A stretch of 64,000 nt of DNA from CALZJC01 sp963781065 (GTDB lineage Bacteria; Acidobacteriota; Thermoanaerobaculia; Multivoradales; JAHEKO01), in the NCBI GenBank assembly GCA_963781065.1, contig CAWAET010000005.1, positions 310,001 through 374,000 of the forward strand, given 5' to 3'. This document shows, one piece after another, positions 19,277 through 26,360 of the stretch. The translations under genes were made by a program, and so were the position numbers. Every line of letters begins with the position of its first letter. The first letter of the stretch is position 1. The notes under the pieces were generated by a model, which did no database searches, was not told the DNA's origin, and saw only the letters and a list, made by a program, of their open reading frames with translations.

Positions 19277-20899
19277 TCAGCTGCCCGCCGCGCCGGGGCC
19301 GATGGACACCAGGCCGCTGCCGGCGGCGGGCCGCGGCGGCCCCAGCGCCGGCCCGCCGGAGGCGGCGACGTGAGGCTCCCAGATGTGGCCGGTCTCGTAA
19401 AGACAGCGCACCTGGGCGTAGCGGAACAGCGCCTCCATCACCATCGGCTCGGTCTCCGGCCTCTCCTGCATGCCCGCCCAGACGACCTGCCACATCTTGC
19501 GCTCCTCCGGCCCGCGGCGGATCAGCTTCTTGAGCATCGACAGGGCCTGGAGCTCCACCGGCCGCCGACGACGCGCCGCCAGGGCCTTGTTGTCTCGGCG
19601 GAACGGACCGCGCTGCGCGCCCATCCGCTCGATCATCTGCAGCACGCGCTGGCCGAAGTTGGCCGGCGAGTAGAGCTCGTTGCACAGCCACTTGAGGCCG
19701 GCGAAGAGCTGCTCGCGGCTCATCTGGGTGGGCAGGATGTTGGTGTCCCAGGGCGTGCCGGCGACCTCGCTGCCGCCCTTGAGCAGCCGGCCGTCGGCCT
19801 CCATGCGGTCGTGCAACGGCGTCGCCGCCGGCGCCACCAGGGCGCCCAGGCTGAACATCGGGATCGGCGTCGCCATGGCGAACTCGTACTGGCGCTCGAA
19901 GATGTCGAGCCCGTCGTGGTCGAAGCCGACGATCATGCCGGCGGTCACCTGGATGCCGTAGTCGAAGAACACCTGGATCTGCTCGAGGAGATCGATGCCG
20001 ACGTTCTGCCGCTTCTTGGCCTCGCGCAGGCTCTCCTCGTTGGGGGTCTCGATGCCGATGAAGACCCAGGTCATCCCCGCCTCGGCCAGCAGCTGCATGA
20101 TCTCGGCGTCGCGCGCGGCGTCGATCGACACCTGGGTGTTGAAGGCCATGGGGTCGGCCGGGCGCTGGGCGTTCCAGTCGCGGATGCCGGTGAGGATCGC
20201 CTTGGCCTTCTTGCGGTAGGCGGTGAGGTTGTCGTCGGCGAGGAAGACCGAGCGGTAGCCGATCTCGTACAACTGGTCGAGCTCGGCGAGGATCTGGTCG
20301 ATCGACTTGTGGCGCTGCTGGCGGCCGAGGTACTGGATGACGTCGCAGAACTCGCACTCGAACGGGCAGCCACGCGAGGTCTGAACACAGCCCATCACCG
20401 CCCGATCGTTGGGATAGAGGTCCCATCGCGGCAGCGGCGAGGTGGTGATGTCGGGCTTGTCGCCGCCGTCGTAGTGCGCCTGCCAGGAGCCGCTGTCCAG
20501 GTCGGCGAACAGCGTCCCGGCGATCGCCTCGAGCTCACCGGTCACCAGGACGTCGCAATGGCCGCGCACCACCTCGGGCGACAGCGAGGCGAAGGGGCCG
20601 CCGATGATGACCGTCTTGCCGCGGCGCCGGAACTCGCCGGCAATCTCGAGCATCCGGCCCACCTGGGTGATCTTGCCGGTCAGGCCGATGAACTCCGCCG
20701 GATGGTCGAAGTCGACGGGCTGGACGTACTCCTCGCAGATCTCGACCTGCCAGTCGGCCGGCACCATGGCCGCGACCGTCGCGGTAGCCAGATCGGCTAT
20801 CGACTGCGCCGGCTCGAAGCCGAAGTACTCGTAGGCCTCGCCGCCGAAGTAGGTCGCCACTTCGGAGCGCGGGTTGATCAGATAGAGCGAGCTGGGCAT
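19277..20899 (-). CDS. Cobalamin-binding-type radical SAM enzyme (DUF4070-like C-terminus)
   Basis: 540 residues. The N-terminal about 150 residues look like a B12-binding Rossmann domain (FIGLTGKITQVGRMLEIAGE, KTVIIGGPFAS). The radical SAM [4Fe-4S] motif is RGCPFECEFCDVIQYLG near residue 175. Downstream come GIETPNEESLREAKK and a C-terminal region like the DUF4070 domain found with HpnJ- and BchE-like proteins. Such enzymes often methylate or rearrange unactivated carbons. It is first in an operon with an ACP and an acyltransferase, hinting that the substrate is acyl-ACP or a lipid. The last about 30 residues are Gly/Pro-rich and probably disordered. Confidence 0.85.
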   Translation of the reverse strand: MPSSLYLINPRSEVATYFGGEAYEYFGFEPAQSIADLATATVAAMVPADWQVEICEEYVQPVDFDHPAEFIGLTGKITQVGRMLEIAGEFRRRGKTVIIGGPFASLSPEVVRGHCDVLVTGELEAIAGTLFADLDSGSWQAHYDGGDKPDITTSPLPRWDLYPNDRAVMGCVQTSRGCPFECEFCDVIQYLGRQQRHKSIDQILAELDQLYEIGYRSVFLADDNLTAYRKKAKAILTGIRDWNAQRPADPMAFNTQVSIDAARDAEIMQLLAEAGMTWVFIGIETPNEESLREAKKRQNVGIDLLEQIQVFFDYGIQVTAGMIVGFDHDGLDIFERQYEFAMATPIPMFSLGALVAPAATPLHDRMEADGRLLKGGSEVAGTPWDTNILPTQMSREQLFAGLKWLCNELYSPANFGQRVLQMIERMGAQRGPFRRDNKALAARRRRPVELQALSMLKKLIRRGPEERKMWQVVWAGMQERPETEPMVMEALFRYAQVRCLYETGHIWEPHVAASGGPALGPPRPAAGSGLVSIGPGAAGS

Positions 20900-20944
20900 G
20901 AAGGGCGCGGCGGAAAAGGCGAAAAAGGCGGAACGTGAGCCGAG

Positions 20945-20950
20945 AATCTA
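20945..20950 (-). promoter_or_regulatory. -10-like box of the radical SAM-ACP-acyltransferase operon
   Basis: TAGATT on the minus strand lies 45 bases upstream of the ATG at 20899. The rest of 20900-21091 shows no gene. Confidence 0.35.
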
Positions 20951-21091
20951 GCACGAAGGGCACAGGGTGCGCGGTTCTTCGCCGGTGGCCCGTGCCCAGC
21001 TCCGCTGCCCGCACTGGCGAGCCACCCGCGTCTGCGAGAAGTCGCATCGGCCAACGGGCAGCTTGTGAGAACGACGCCCAGGCGTTGGGTT

Positions 21092-21940
21092 TCAGGCCTT
21101 CGCGGACGGCACCGCGACCGGTGCCGTTTCCACCCCGCCGAGATCCAGCCACCCGCTCGGCTGATCCTGCTCGGTGACGCAGATCCGCGCCGGCGAGCCC
21201 TCGCGGTCGAGCGCCTCGAGCACCGCTTCGGCAGCCAGCACCGGCAGGTTGTTGGTGCGCGACAGGTGATACAGCACCACCCACCGCAGCCGGTCGCAGA
21301 GCAGCTCGGGCACGCCCTCGGCGGCCTCGCGGTTCGACAGGTGCCCGTGCCGGCCGGCGACGCGTTGCTTGAGCGGCCAGGGATAGGGGCCGCTGCGCAG
21401 CATCTCGAGGTCGTGGTTGGTCTCGAGGACCAGCGCATCCAGATCGCGCAGCCGGCCCCAGGCGAGCTGCGAGCGCGCGCCGAGGTCGGCCGCCAGGCCG
21501 ACCCGGAAGCCGGCCCGATCCTCGACCACCAGCCCCACCGGCTCGCGCGCGTCGTGCGGCACGGCGAAGGGCTCGACGGCAAAGCCGCCGACCTGCTCGA
21601 CCGCGCCCGAGCGCAGCACCGAGGTCGGGAAATCGGCCTCGACGAAGCCCAGCGCCTCGAGCGTGCCGGCGGTGGCGTACACGGTGAGCCCGTGCCGGCG
21701 CGCGAACCGCGCCGCGCCGCGAGTGTGGTCGCCGTGCTCGTGGGTCAGGACGATGCCGTCGAAGCCGTCGCCATCGAGCCCGAGCAGCTCCATGCGGAGC
21801 TCGAGCTGCTTGCACGAAAAGCCGGCGTCGACCAGCAGCCGCCGGCCGCCGCACTCGACGACCACCGCGTTGCCGGCGCTGCCCGAGCCCAGCACCACCA
21901 CCCGGCTGTCCGGGGCGCCTAGCGACAGGGGGAGCTGCAC
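21092..21940 (-). CDS. YycJ/WalJ-like metallo-beta-lactamase-fold hydrolase
   Basis: 282 residues from GTG 21940 (ATG 21961 in the same frame adds seven). Metal-binding motif IVLTHEHGDHTRGA is followed by a conserved YycJ-type block: ETNHDLEMLRSGPYPWPLK and RVAGRHGHLSNREAA. The N-terminus VVVLGSGSAGNAVVVE is characteristic. Relatives are implicated in DNA metabolism or cell-wall signalling; the substrate is not certain. GTG 21940 is preferred because TATAGT lies 6 bases before it. The start overlaps the end of the upstream gene by about 20 bases. Confidence 0.85.
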   Translation of the reverse strand: MQLPLSLGAPDSRVVVLGSGSAGNAVVVECGGRRLLVDAGFSCKQLELRMELLGLDGDGFDGIVLTHEHGDHTRGAARFARRHGLTVYATAGTLEALGFVEADFPTSVLRSGAVEQVGGFAVEPFAVPHDAREPVGLVVEDRAGFRVGLAADLGARSQLAWGRLRDLDALVLETNHDLEMLRSGPYPWPLKQRVAGRHGHLSNREAAEGVPELLCDRLRWVVLYHLSRTNNLPVLAAEAVLEALDREGSPARICVTEQDQPSGWLDLGGVETAPVAVPSAKA

Positions 21941-24261
21941 AGCGGGACTATAGCGAACCATGGCGCCGCCGAGCCACGCCTCGTCCCCGGCCTCGCAAGG
22001 CCCGGAGCGGGCGAAGGGACCCCGTGGTAGGGCCCGGGATCGTCCGGCTCTGCCCTCTTCACTACGCCTGGGTAGAGAATCCAACTGAGCTCTAGGATCG
22101 AGGGGGAGATGAAACCCTCGATCCGATCGACGCGTCGGCGCTCGCACCCGTCGATGCGGATCTTGCCGTACCGGCCTTCCCGGGTTCGAACGCCGAGCAC
22201 CATGCCGGGGCGCAGGACCTGGTCGCCGGGCTGCCCCTTCGAGGCGCACCGCCGCCTGCCGAACTCGCGCGGCTCGGGGTAGACCGCCGTCTCCAACACG
22301 TCCGGACCTACCTCATCGAAGTCGACCGCCCCGAGGTGCAACAGCCGAGCACCGCCGGCAGGATGAAGGTCGCCCCAAGACCAGGCCAGGTCGGGAGTGC
22401 TCGGGTAGGGCCCGAGGCGGGGACCGTGGACACCGCTGTCGAGGTCGAGGAAGGATGAATACCGCAAGGCGGGGTTCATCTCCATACTCCCTCCACACGG
22501 CTTCGGAGGTGTGCGATGTGGAGGTAGGACGGCGCCCAGGCGTGCTCGTCCGCACCACCGAAGCTCGGGGGCGCACGGTGTGGGACGAAGCTCGAAGTCG
22601 ATCCGTTGAGTGCCGCCGCCGGCGACCGGCACGGCCGCCAGCTGCTCTCCCTGCAGGACGACGCCCCAGAAGCCCGGCGCGGCGGCCGAGATGTAGTCCA
22701 GCCGACCCTCGGGAACCTCCACTCGGTAGGACCCGTCGCTTCCGGTCAGGACGCCATGCCCACCGGGCTGGAAGTGCAGTCGCGCGCCGTCGATAGGCTC
22801 GCCGGTGCTGGCATCGGTGACCCGACCCGACATCCTGCCGAGCCCGGCGCGCTCGAAGCGTGCCGTGGCGGCGACCGGATCCACGTCGGCCAGCCTGAGG
22901 GGTTCTCTGCGGTGGTAGACCACCTGGTGGCGAGGCTGTCGCACCGCGGTCCCGGGCCAGACTACCGGTAGTCCCATCTCCGGTTTCCAGCACGCCTCGA
23001 AGCCGGCAGGACAGCCCCGGTCGACAATCAGGATGTCGGCCTCGTCGTTGTAGAAGCCGTTCATGTTGCCGTCGATCACGGCAAAGCGGCGGTCATCGAG
23101 CATCCCGACGAGGGCCTGGGCGGACCAGTAGCTGAACACCGGACCACCTGGTGTCCAGACGCTGCTACTGAGGCCGAAGGCATACTCCGCGGACCCGCCG
23201 GTGTAACGGACCTCGGTCGGAAAGTAGGGTCTGGACGCCGCCCCGGACGCTTGTCGCGGACGGTCGTTCGTGAGGTCGAGGTCCTGGTCGAGATCGGCGT
23301 ATGCCAGGTACGTTCGGCCGGCCAGCTTCTCGAACATCAGGGTGATCTCCGTCTCGTCTCCGAGGCGAATCAGCCCGAAGTGCCGATCGGACCCTACGCG
23401 GCGAGGCACCGCCTTGAGCTTCTTGGCAGGACGGCGGGTCCCCTTGAGGGGGCCGCACGAAAGCCTCAGGTACCTGAGGCTGCTATTCAGGTACGGAGAC
23501 CGACTTCGATGCAGGGAGGCGACCCAGGGCGGCCCGGTCGCCGGCGGCACCTCCACCGACCGCGGGAGTTGCAGCGGTGAAAAGGCGCGGTAAGGAAGAC
23601 CCTCCCATCGCTCGAATACCCTCTCCTCCTCCTCTTTTGTCGACACCAGACTCAGCAGACCGCCCTCGCGGCGGAGGTCCATCTGCTCCGACCCCCCGCC
23701 GGCCTCGAGCGTCAGCGACGTCCCGCTGACCGAGAAGTCGCCGCACCGGGTGTCGAACGCCCACCGTGACAGGACCCTCTCGTCCTCCGTGAAGGTCCAG
23801 AGCATGCTCGACTCGCCGGCGTCTCCGGGGGCGGCTCGGTCTGGGCGTTCTGCCCAGGTGCCCACCACCGAGCCTGCCTCAGCGCCGGACCCGCCGACAC
23901 GTTCCATCGGCGCCCAAGGCCACCAACTCCCCGCCCCCCCCACTACGAGTGGAATCAGCCGGTCGGTCTCCGGGTCCAACGCCAACTCGGTGACCTTCCC
24001 GGGCTCGCCCAGAAGGATCGTCACCGGGTCTCCCTCCATGCGATAGACGGAGTCCCTCCTCCAGACCCGATACGCACAGAAGCTGCCTCCGGCCTCGAAC
24101 TCGTAGGCCCTGCCAAACCCGCCCCAACGTGTCTCCGCCGCCCCCCGCGGGTCTAACCACACCCACTTGCCCTCCAGCTCCTGAGCCGAACTCGCCAGCG
24201 CGCCTGCGGCCACCAGCGAGATGGCGAGGTGAACGCTCAGCACTACGGCCGCGCTCTTCAA
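21919..24261 (-). CDS. Large secreted protein of unknown function with a carboxypeptidase-regulatory-like domain
   Basis: About 780 residues from TTG 24261; the frame extends to 24372. TTG is chosen because AGAGGG lies just upstream and the first residues form a good signal peptide (LKSAAVVLSVHLAISLVAAG, cleaved near ASSA). Most of the protein is not recognised. Around residues 500-570 the segment MSGRVTDASTGEPIDGARLH and SDGSYRVEVPEGR is a carboxypeptidase regulatory-like beta-sandwich, often found on surface proteins. A DLDQDLDLTNDR segment looks like a calcium- or carbohydrate-site loop. Codon use is less GC-biased than neighbours. The C-terminal 40 residues overlap the next gene and look poorly conserved, so a late frameshift is possible. 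Confidence 0.6.
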   Translation of the reverse strand: MKSAAVVLSVHLAISLVAAGALASSAQELEGKWVWLDPRGAAETRWGGFGRAYEFEAGGSFCAYRVWRRDSVYRMEGDPVTILLGEPGKVTELALDPETDRLIPLVVGGAGSWWPWAPMERVGGSGAEAGSVVGTWAERPDRAAPGDAGESSMLWTFTEDERVLSRWAFDTRCGDFSVSGTSLTLEAGGGSEQMDLRREGGLLSLVSTKEEEERVFERWEGLPYRAFSPLQLPRSVEVPPATGPPWVASLHRSRSPYLNSSLRYLRLSCGPLKGTRRPAKKLKAVPRRVGSDRHFGLIRLGDETEITLMFEKLAGRTYLAYADLDQDLDLTNDRPRQASGAASRPYFPTEVRYTGGSAEYAFGLSSSVWTPGGPVFSYWSAQALVGMLDDRRFAVIDGNMNGFYNDEADILIVDRGCPAGFEACWKPEMGLPVVWPGTAVRQPRHQVVYHRREPLRLADVDPVAATARFERAGLGRMSGRVTDASTGEPIDGARLHFQPGGHGVLTGSDGSYRVEVPEGRLDYISAAAPGFWGVVLQGEQLAAVPVAGGGTQRIDFELRPTPCAPELRWCGRARLGAVLPPHRTPPKPCGGSMEMNPALRYSSFLDLDSGVHGPRLGPYPSTPDLAWSWGDLHPAGGARLLHLGAVDFDEVGPDVLETAVYPEPREFGRRRCASKGQPGDQVLRPGMVLGVRTREGRYGKIRIDGCERRRVDRIEGFISPSILELSWILYPGVVKRAEPDDPGPYHGVPSPAPGLARPGTRRGSAAPWFAIVPLCSSPCR
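21947..21952 (-). promoter_or_regulatory. -10-like box for the YycJ-like gene
   Basis: TATAGT on the minus strand lies 6 bases upstream of the GTG at 21940. It is within codons 4-5 if the ATG at 21961 is used instead. Confidence 0.35.
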
Positions 24262-24424
24262 ACTGGCACCCTCTTTCCTGTCGTGAAGCGATCTCGTCGC
24301 CAATTCGACAATCTGCCTGTGGAGCTGCGGCTCCTTTCTTACGATCGCAGAGGCTGCGGTCAGTGCCAACACCTGATCAGGTAGGCCGCAGAGCTCGGCA
24401 GAGGCCGTGCCCTCACCGTCAGGT

Positions 24425-24440
24425 CGACTTCACGAAGTCG
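24425..24440. promoter_or_regulatory. Palindrome upstream of the nucleotidyltransferase operon
   Basis: Perfect inverted repeat CGACTTC-AC-GAAGTCG, 36 bases upstream of the -10 box. It may be an upstream operator or the terminator stem of the preceding minus-strand region. Confidence 0.4.
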
Positions 24441-24468
24441 GACTGCCTGCGCCGGATGATTGATCTAA

Positions 24469-24486
24469 AAGTGAGTATAATCACTT
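24469..24486 (+). promoter_or_regulatory. Promoter with overlapping operator for the nucleotidyltransferase-XRE operon
   Basis: A perfect inverted repeat AAGTGA (24469-24474) / TCACTT (24481-24486) brackets the -10 box TATAAT (24476-24481). The ATG at 24490 is only 8 bases beyond the -10, so the mRNA is probably leaderless. A repressor bound here would block transcription; the XRE protein in the operon is the natural candidate. Confidence 0.6.
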
Positions 24487-24489
24487 CTT

Positions 24490-25182
24490 ATGGGCTTGCC
24501 GAAAGGACTCCAACCCGTGCTCGAGGCCGCCGTCAGGCTGCAGGAGCTGGTGCCAGACGCCGTGCTGGTCGGCGGAACCGCCGCCGCCCTGCACGCCAGC
24601 CACCGGCTGTCACTCGACGACGACCATGTGGTCGCGGACCTGCGCGACCGCTACGACGACGTGCTGTCCGTGCTCGAGCAGACCGACGGCTGGGTGACGG
24701 CTCGGGTGAAGCGGCCGGTGCTCATCCTCGGGCGCCTGGACGGGATCGAGACGGGCATCCGGAACCTGATTCGTCGACGGCCGTTGGAGGTGGAGGAAGT
24801 GACCGTCGGCGAGCGGACGTTGCGTGTCCCAACTTTGCCCGAGGTCACCAGGATCAAGGCGTGGCTCTGCCTGATGCGGAATGCGACCCGGGACTACCTC
24901 GATTTCGCCGCCCTCGCCGATCGGCTTGGAGAGAAGCAGGCGGCGGACGTGGTGCTGACGATGGACGAGTACTACGCCGATCAGCTCGGCACGGGCGGGC
25001 GGCGGGTGGCCACGCAAGTGGCCAAGCAGCTCGCCGAGCCGCGGCCCTTCGACCTCTCGGAGGTCGACCTGCCCGCCTACCGAAAGCTGCGGCGCCGGTG
25101 GCAGGACTGGGGAGCGGTGAGCGGCCTCTGCGGCCGAGTGGCCATGACGGTGCTCGACCGACTCTCGGAGGCTCCACGATGA
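24490..25182 (+). CDS. AbiEii-like nucleotidyltransferase (putative toxin)
   Basis: 230 residues. The N-terminal DNA polymerase-beta-fold signature is VLVGGTAAALHASHRLSLDD, followed by further Asp residues (DDDHVV), matching the GG...DxD metal site of AbiEii/MenT-type enzymes. A second family block is EVTRIKAWLCLMRNATRDYL. Characterised relatives add nucleotides to tRNA or other RNA and act as toxins in type IV-like toxin-antitoxin or phage-defence systems. It is the first of three coupled genes and overlaps the XRE gene by ATGA. Start is set by TATAAT 8 bases upstream. Confidence 0.8.
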   Translation: MGLPKGLQPVLEAAVRLQELVPDAVLVGGTAAALHASHRLSLDDDHVVADLRDRYDDVLSVLEQTDGWVTARVKRPVLILGRLDGIETGIRNLIRRRPLEVEEVTVGERTLRVPTLPEVTRIKAWLCLMRNATRDYLDFAALADRLGEKQAADVVLTMDEYYADQLGTGGRRVATQVAKQLAEPRPFDLSEVDLPAYRKLRRRWQDWGAVSGLCGRVAMTVLDRLSEAPR

Positions 25183-25676
25183 TGCACCGCCACCTGCGGG
25201 TGCGGCCGGGTACTGGCATCGAGCAGCTGCCACTCGCCGCGGTTGCCGATCTTCTCGAACGGGGCGATCTGGAGGACTGGCGCCCTCTGGCCACGGCGGT
25301 GCGGCGCGACCCGCACGGTCCGCTGGCGAAGAGGATCGCCCACCTGGTCGACGCCAATCCGTCGTATGGGACTTCGCCACTCTGGCGGTCATGGATCGAC
25401 CGCTGCCGGGCTCGAGCCGCAGGCGGCGCCGAGCCGCGCCTTGTCGACGGACTCGCGCAGCTGCGCCGCGAGGTCGACCTCACCCAGGCCCAACTCGCGC
25501 CGCGAGTCGGCATCTCCCAATCGGATCTGTCGAAGCTCGAACGGCGTCGCGATGTCCGACTCTCCAGTCTGCGGAGCTACGCACAGGCGCTGGGAGGGAG
25601 GTTGCGGATCCTCTTCGATCTGCCGAGCGGGCGATATGAGATTCGGCCGGAGCGCTGGAGTTCTGGAAGACCGTGA
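25179..25676 (+). CDS. XRE-family regulator, probable antitoxin
   Basis: 165 residues. A helix-turn-helix sits in the C-terminal half (about 95-150): LTQAQLAPRVGISQSDLSKL followed by RRDVRLSSLRSYAQALGG. The N-terminal about 80 residues (LPLAAVADLLERGDLEDWRP) form a separate domain seen in regulators encoded next to nucleotidyltransferases. The start overlaps the upstream stop (ATGATG), and its own stop overlaps the next start (GTGA), so the three genes are translationally coupled. It probably represses the operon via the inverted repeat at 24469-24486 and may neutralise one or both neighbours; neutralisation is inference. Confidence 0.82.
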   Translation: MMHRHLRVRPGTGIEQLPLAAVADLLERGDLEDWRPLATAVRRDPHGPLAKRIAHLVDANPSYGTSPLWRSWIDRCRARAAGGAEPRLVDGLAQLRREVDLTQAQLAPRVGISQSDLSKLERRRDVRLSSLRSYAQALGGRLRILFDLPSGRYEIRPERWSSGRP

Positions 25677-26167
25677 CGGTCGACGACGCCGGCATTCTCG
25701 AGAGACTGATCTCCCAGTTTGCCGAGAGCGAGGTGCATTTCTGCGTCGTCGGAGGGCAGGCGGTCAGCGCCTACGTCGAGCCGCTGGTGAGCCTGGATCT
25801 GGATCTCGCGGTTTCGGCCGCGGATGTCACCAAGTTGGAGGCCGTACTGAGGCCGCCGTTCAAGGTCGAGCGGTTCGCTCACAGCATCAACGTGGCGGCG
25901 GCCGGCTCGGATCCGCGGGTCCAGTTCGAGACGGATCCCCGCTACGGCTCGTTTCCCGACCGGGCGACGAAGCGGCGAGTGCTCGGCATCGAGCTTCCCG
26001 TAGCGAGTCTGGAGGACGTGCTGGACGACAAGGTCTGGGCCGCGAGCGACCCGGCCCGGCGGCCCAGCAAGCGTCAGAAAGACCTGGCCGACATCGACCG
26101 CATCTTCGACCGCCATCCCGGGCTTCGCGGCCGGGTCCCGGCCGAGTTGCTAGACCGGCTGGTCTAG
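25673..26167 (+). CDS. Second nucleotidyltransferase-fold protein
   Basis: 164 residues from GTG overlapping the XRE stop. The signature FCVVGGQAVSAYVEPLVSLD continues as LDLAV, again a GG...DxD metal-binding pattern, but the protein is shorter than and clearly different from the first enzyme (no KAW...RDYLD block). The C-terminal RRPSKRQKDLADIDRI resembles the lysine/Asp helix of small nucleotidyltransferases that sense or modify RNA. It could be a second toxin, a modifier of the first, or an antitoxin of the MNT type. The closing hairpin at 26210-26230 fits the end of the operon. Confidence 0.75.
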   Translation: MTVDDAGILERLISQFAESEVHFCVVGGQAVSAYVEPLVSLDLDLAVSAADVTKLEAVLRPPFKVERFAHSINVAAAGSDPRVQFETDPRYGSFPDRATKRRVLGIELPVASLEDVLDDKVWAASDPARRPSKRQKDLADIDRIFDRHPGLRGRVPAELLDRLV

Positions 26168-26209
26168 CCTGATCGCGCCTCCCCGACCAGCCCCTGCTGA
26201 ACCCGCGAC

Positions 26210-26230
26210 CAACGGCTTGGAAGGCCGTTG
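26210..26230 (+). terminator. Hairpin after the nucleotidyltransferase operon
   Basis: Stem CAACGGC / GCCGTTG with a 7-base loop, 43 bases after the last stop. There is no U-run, so termination is only suggested. Confidence 0.35.
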
Positions 26231-26299
26231 ACTGCTGTCTCGTGCGAGCCGCATGTAGCTCGCGAGGCGGCGAGGACGTCAGCCGGACGGCGCTCGGGC

Positions 26300-26305
26300 T
26301 ATGAT
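26300..26305 (+). promoter_or_regulatory. -10 box for the PspC-oxidase gene
   Basis: TATGAT lies 55 bases upstream of the ATG at 26361. Unlike several other genes here, this one has a normal leader and a Shine-Dalgarno (GGGAGG). Confidence 0.45.
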
Positions 26306-26360
26306 CTCTCCCACGACCCGACACCCGAGGCCGAAACGACCCCCGTCGAAGGGAGGCCCG

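Noticed and set aside
21941..22249. A longer N-terminus for the YycJ-like hydrolase
   Set aside because: It overlaps the upstream secreted protein by over 300 bases and lacks hydrolase motifs.
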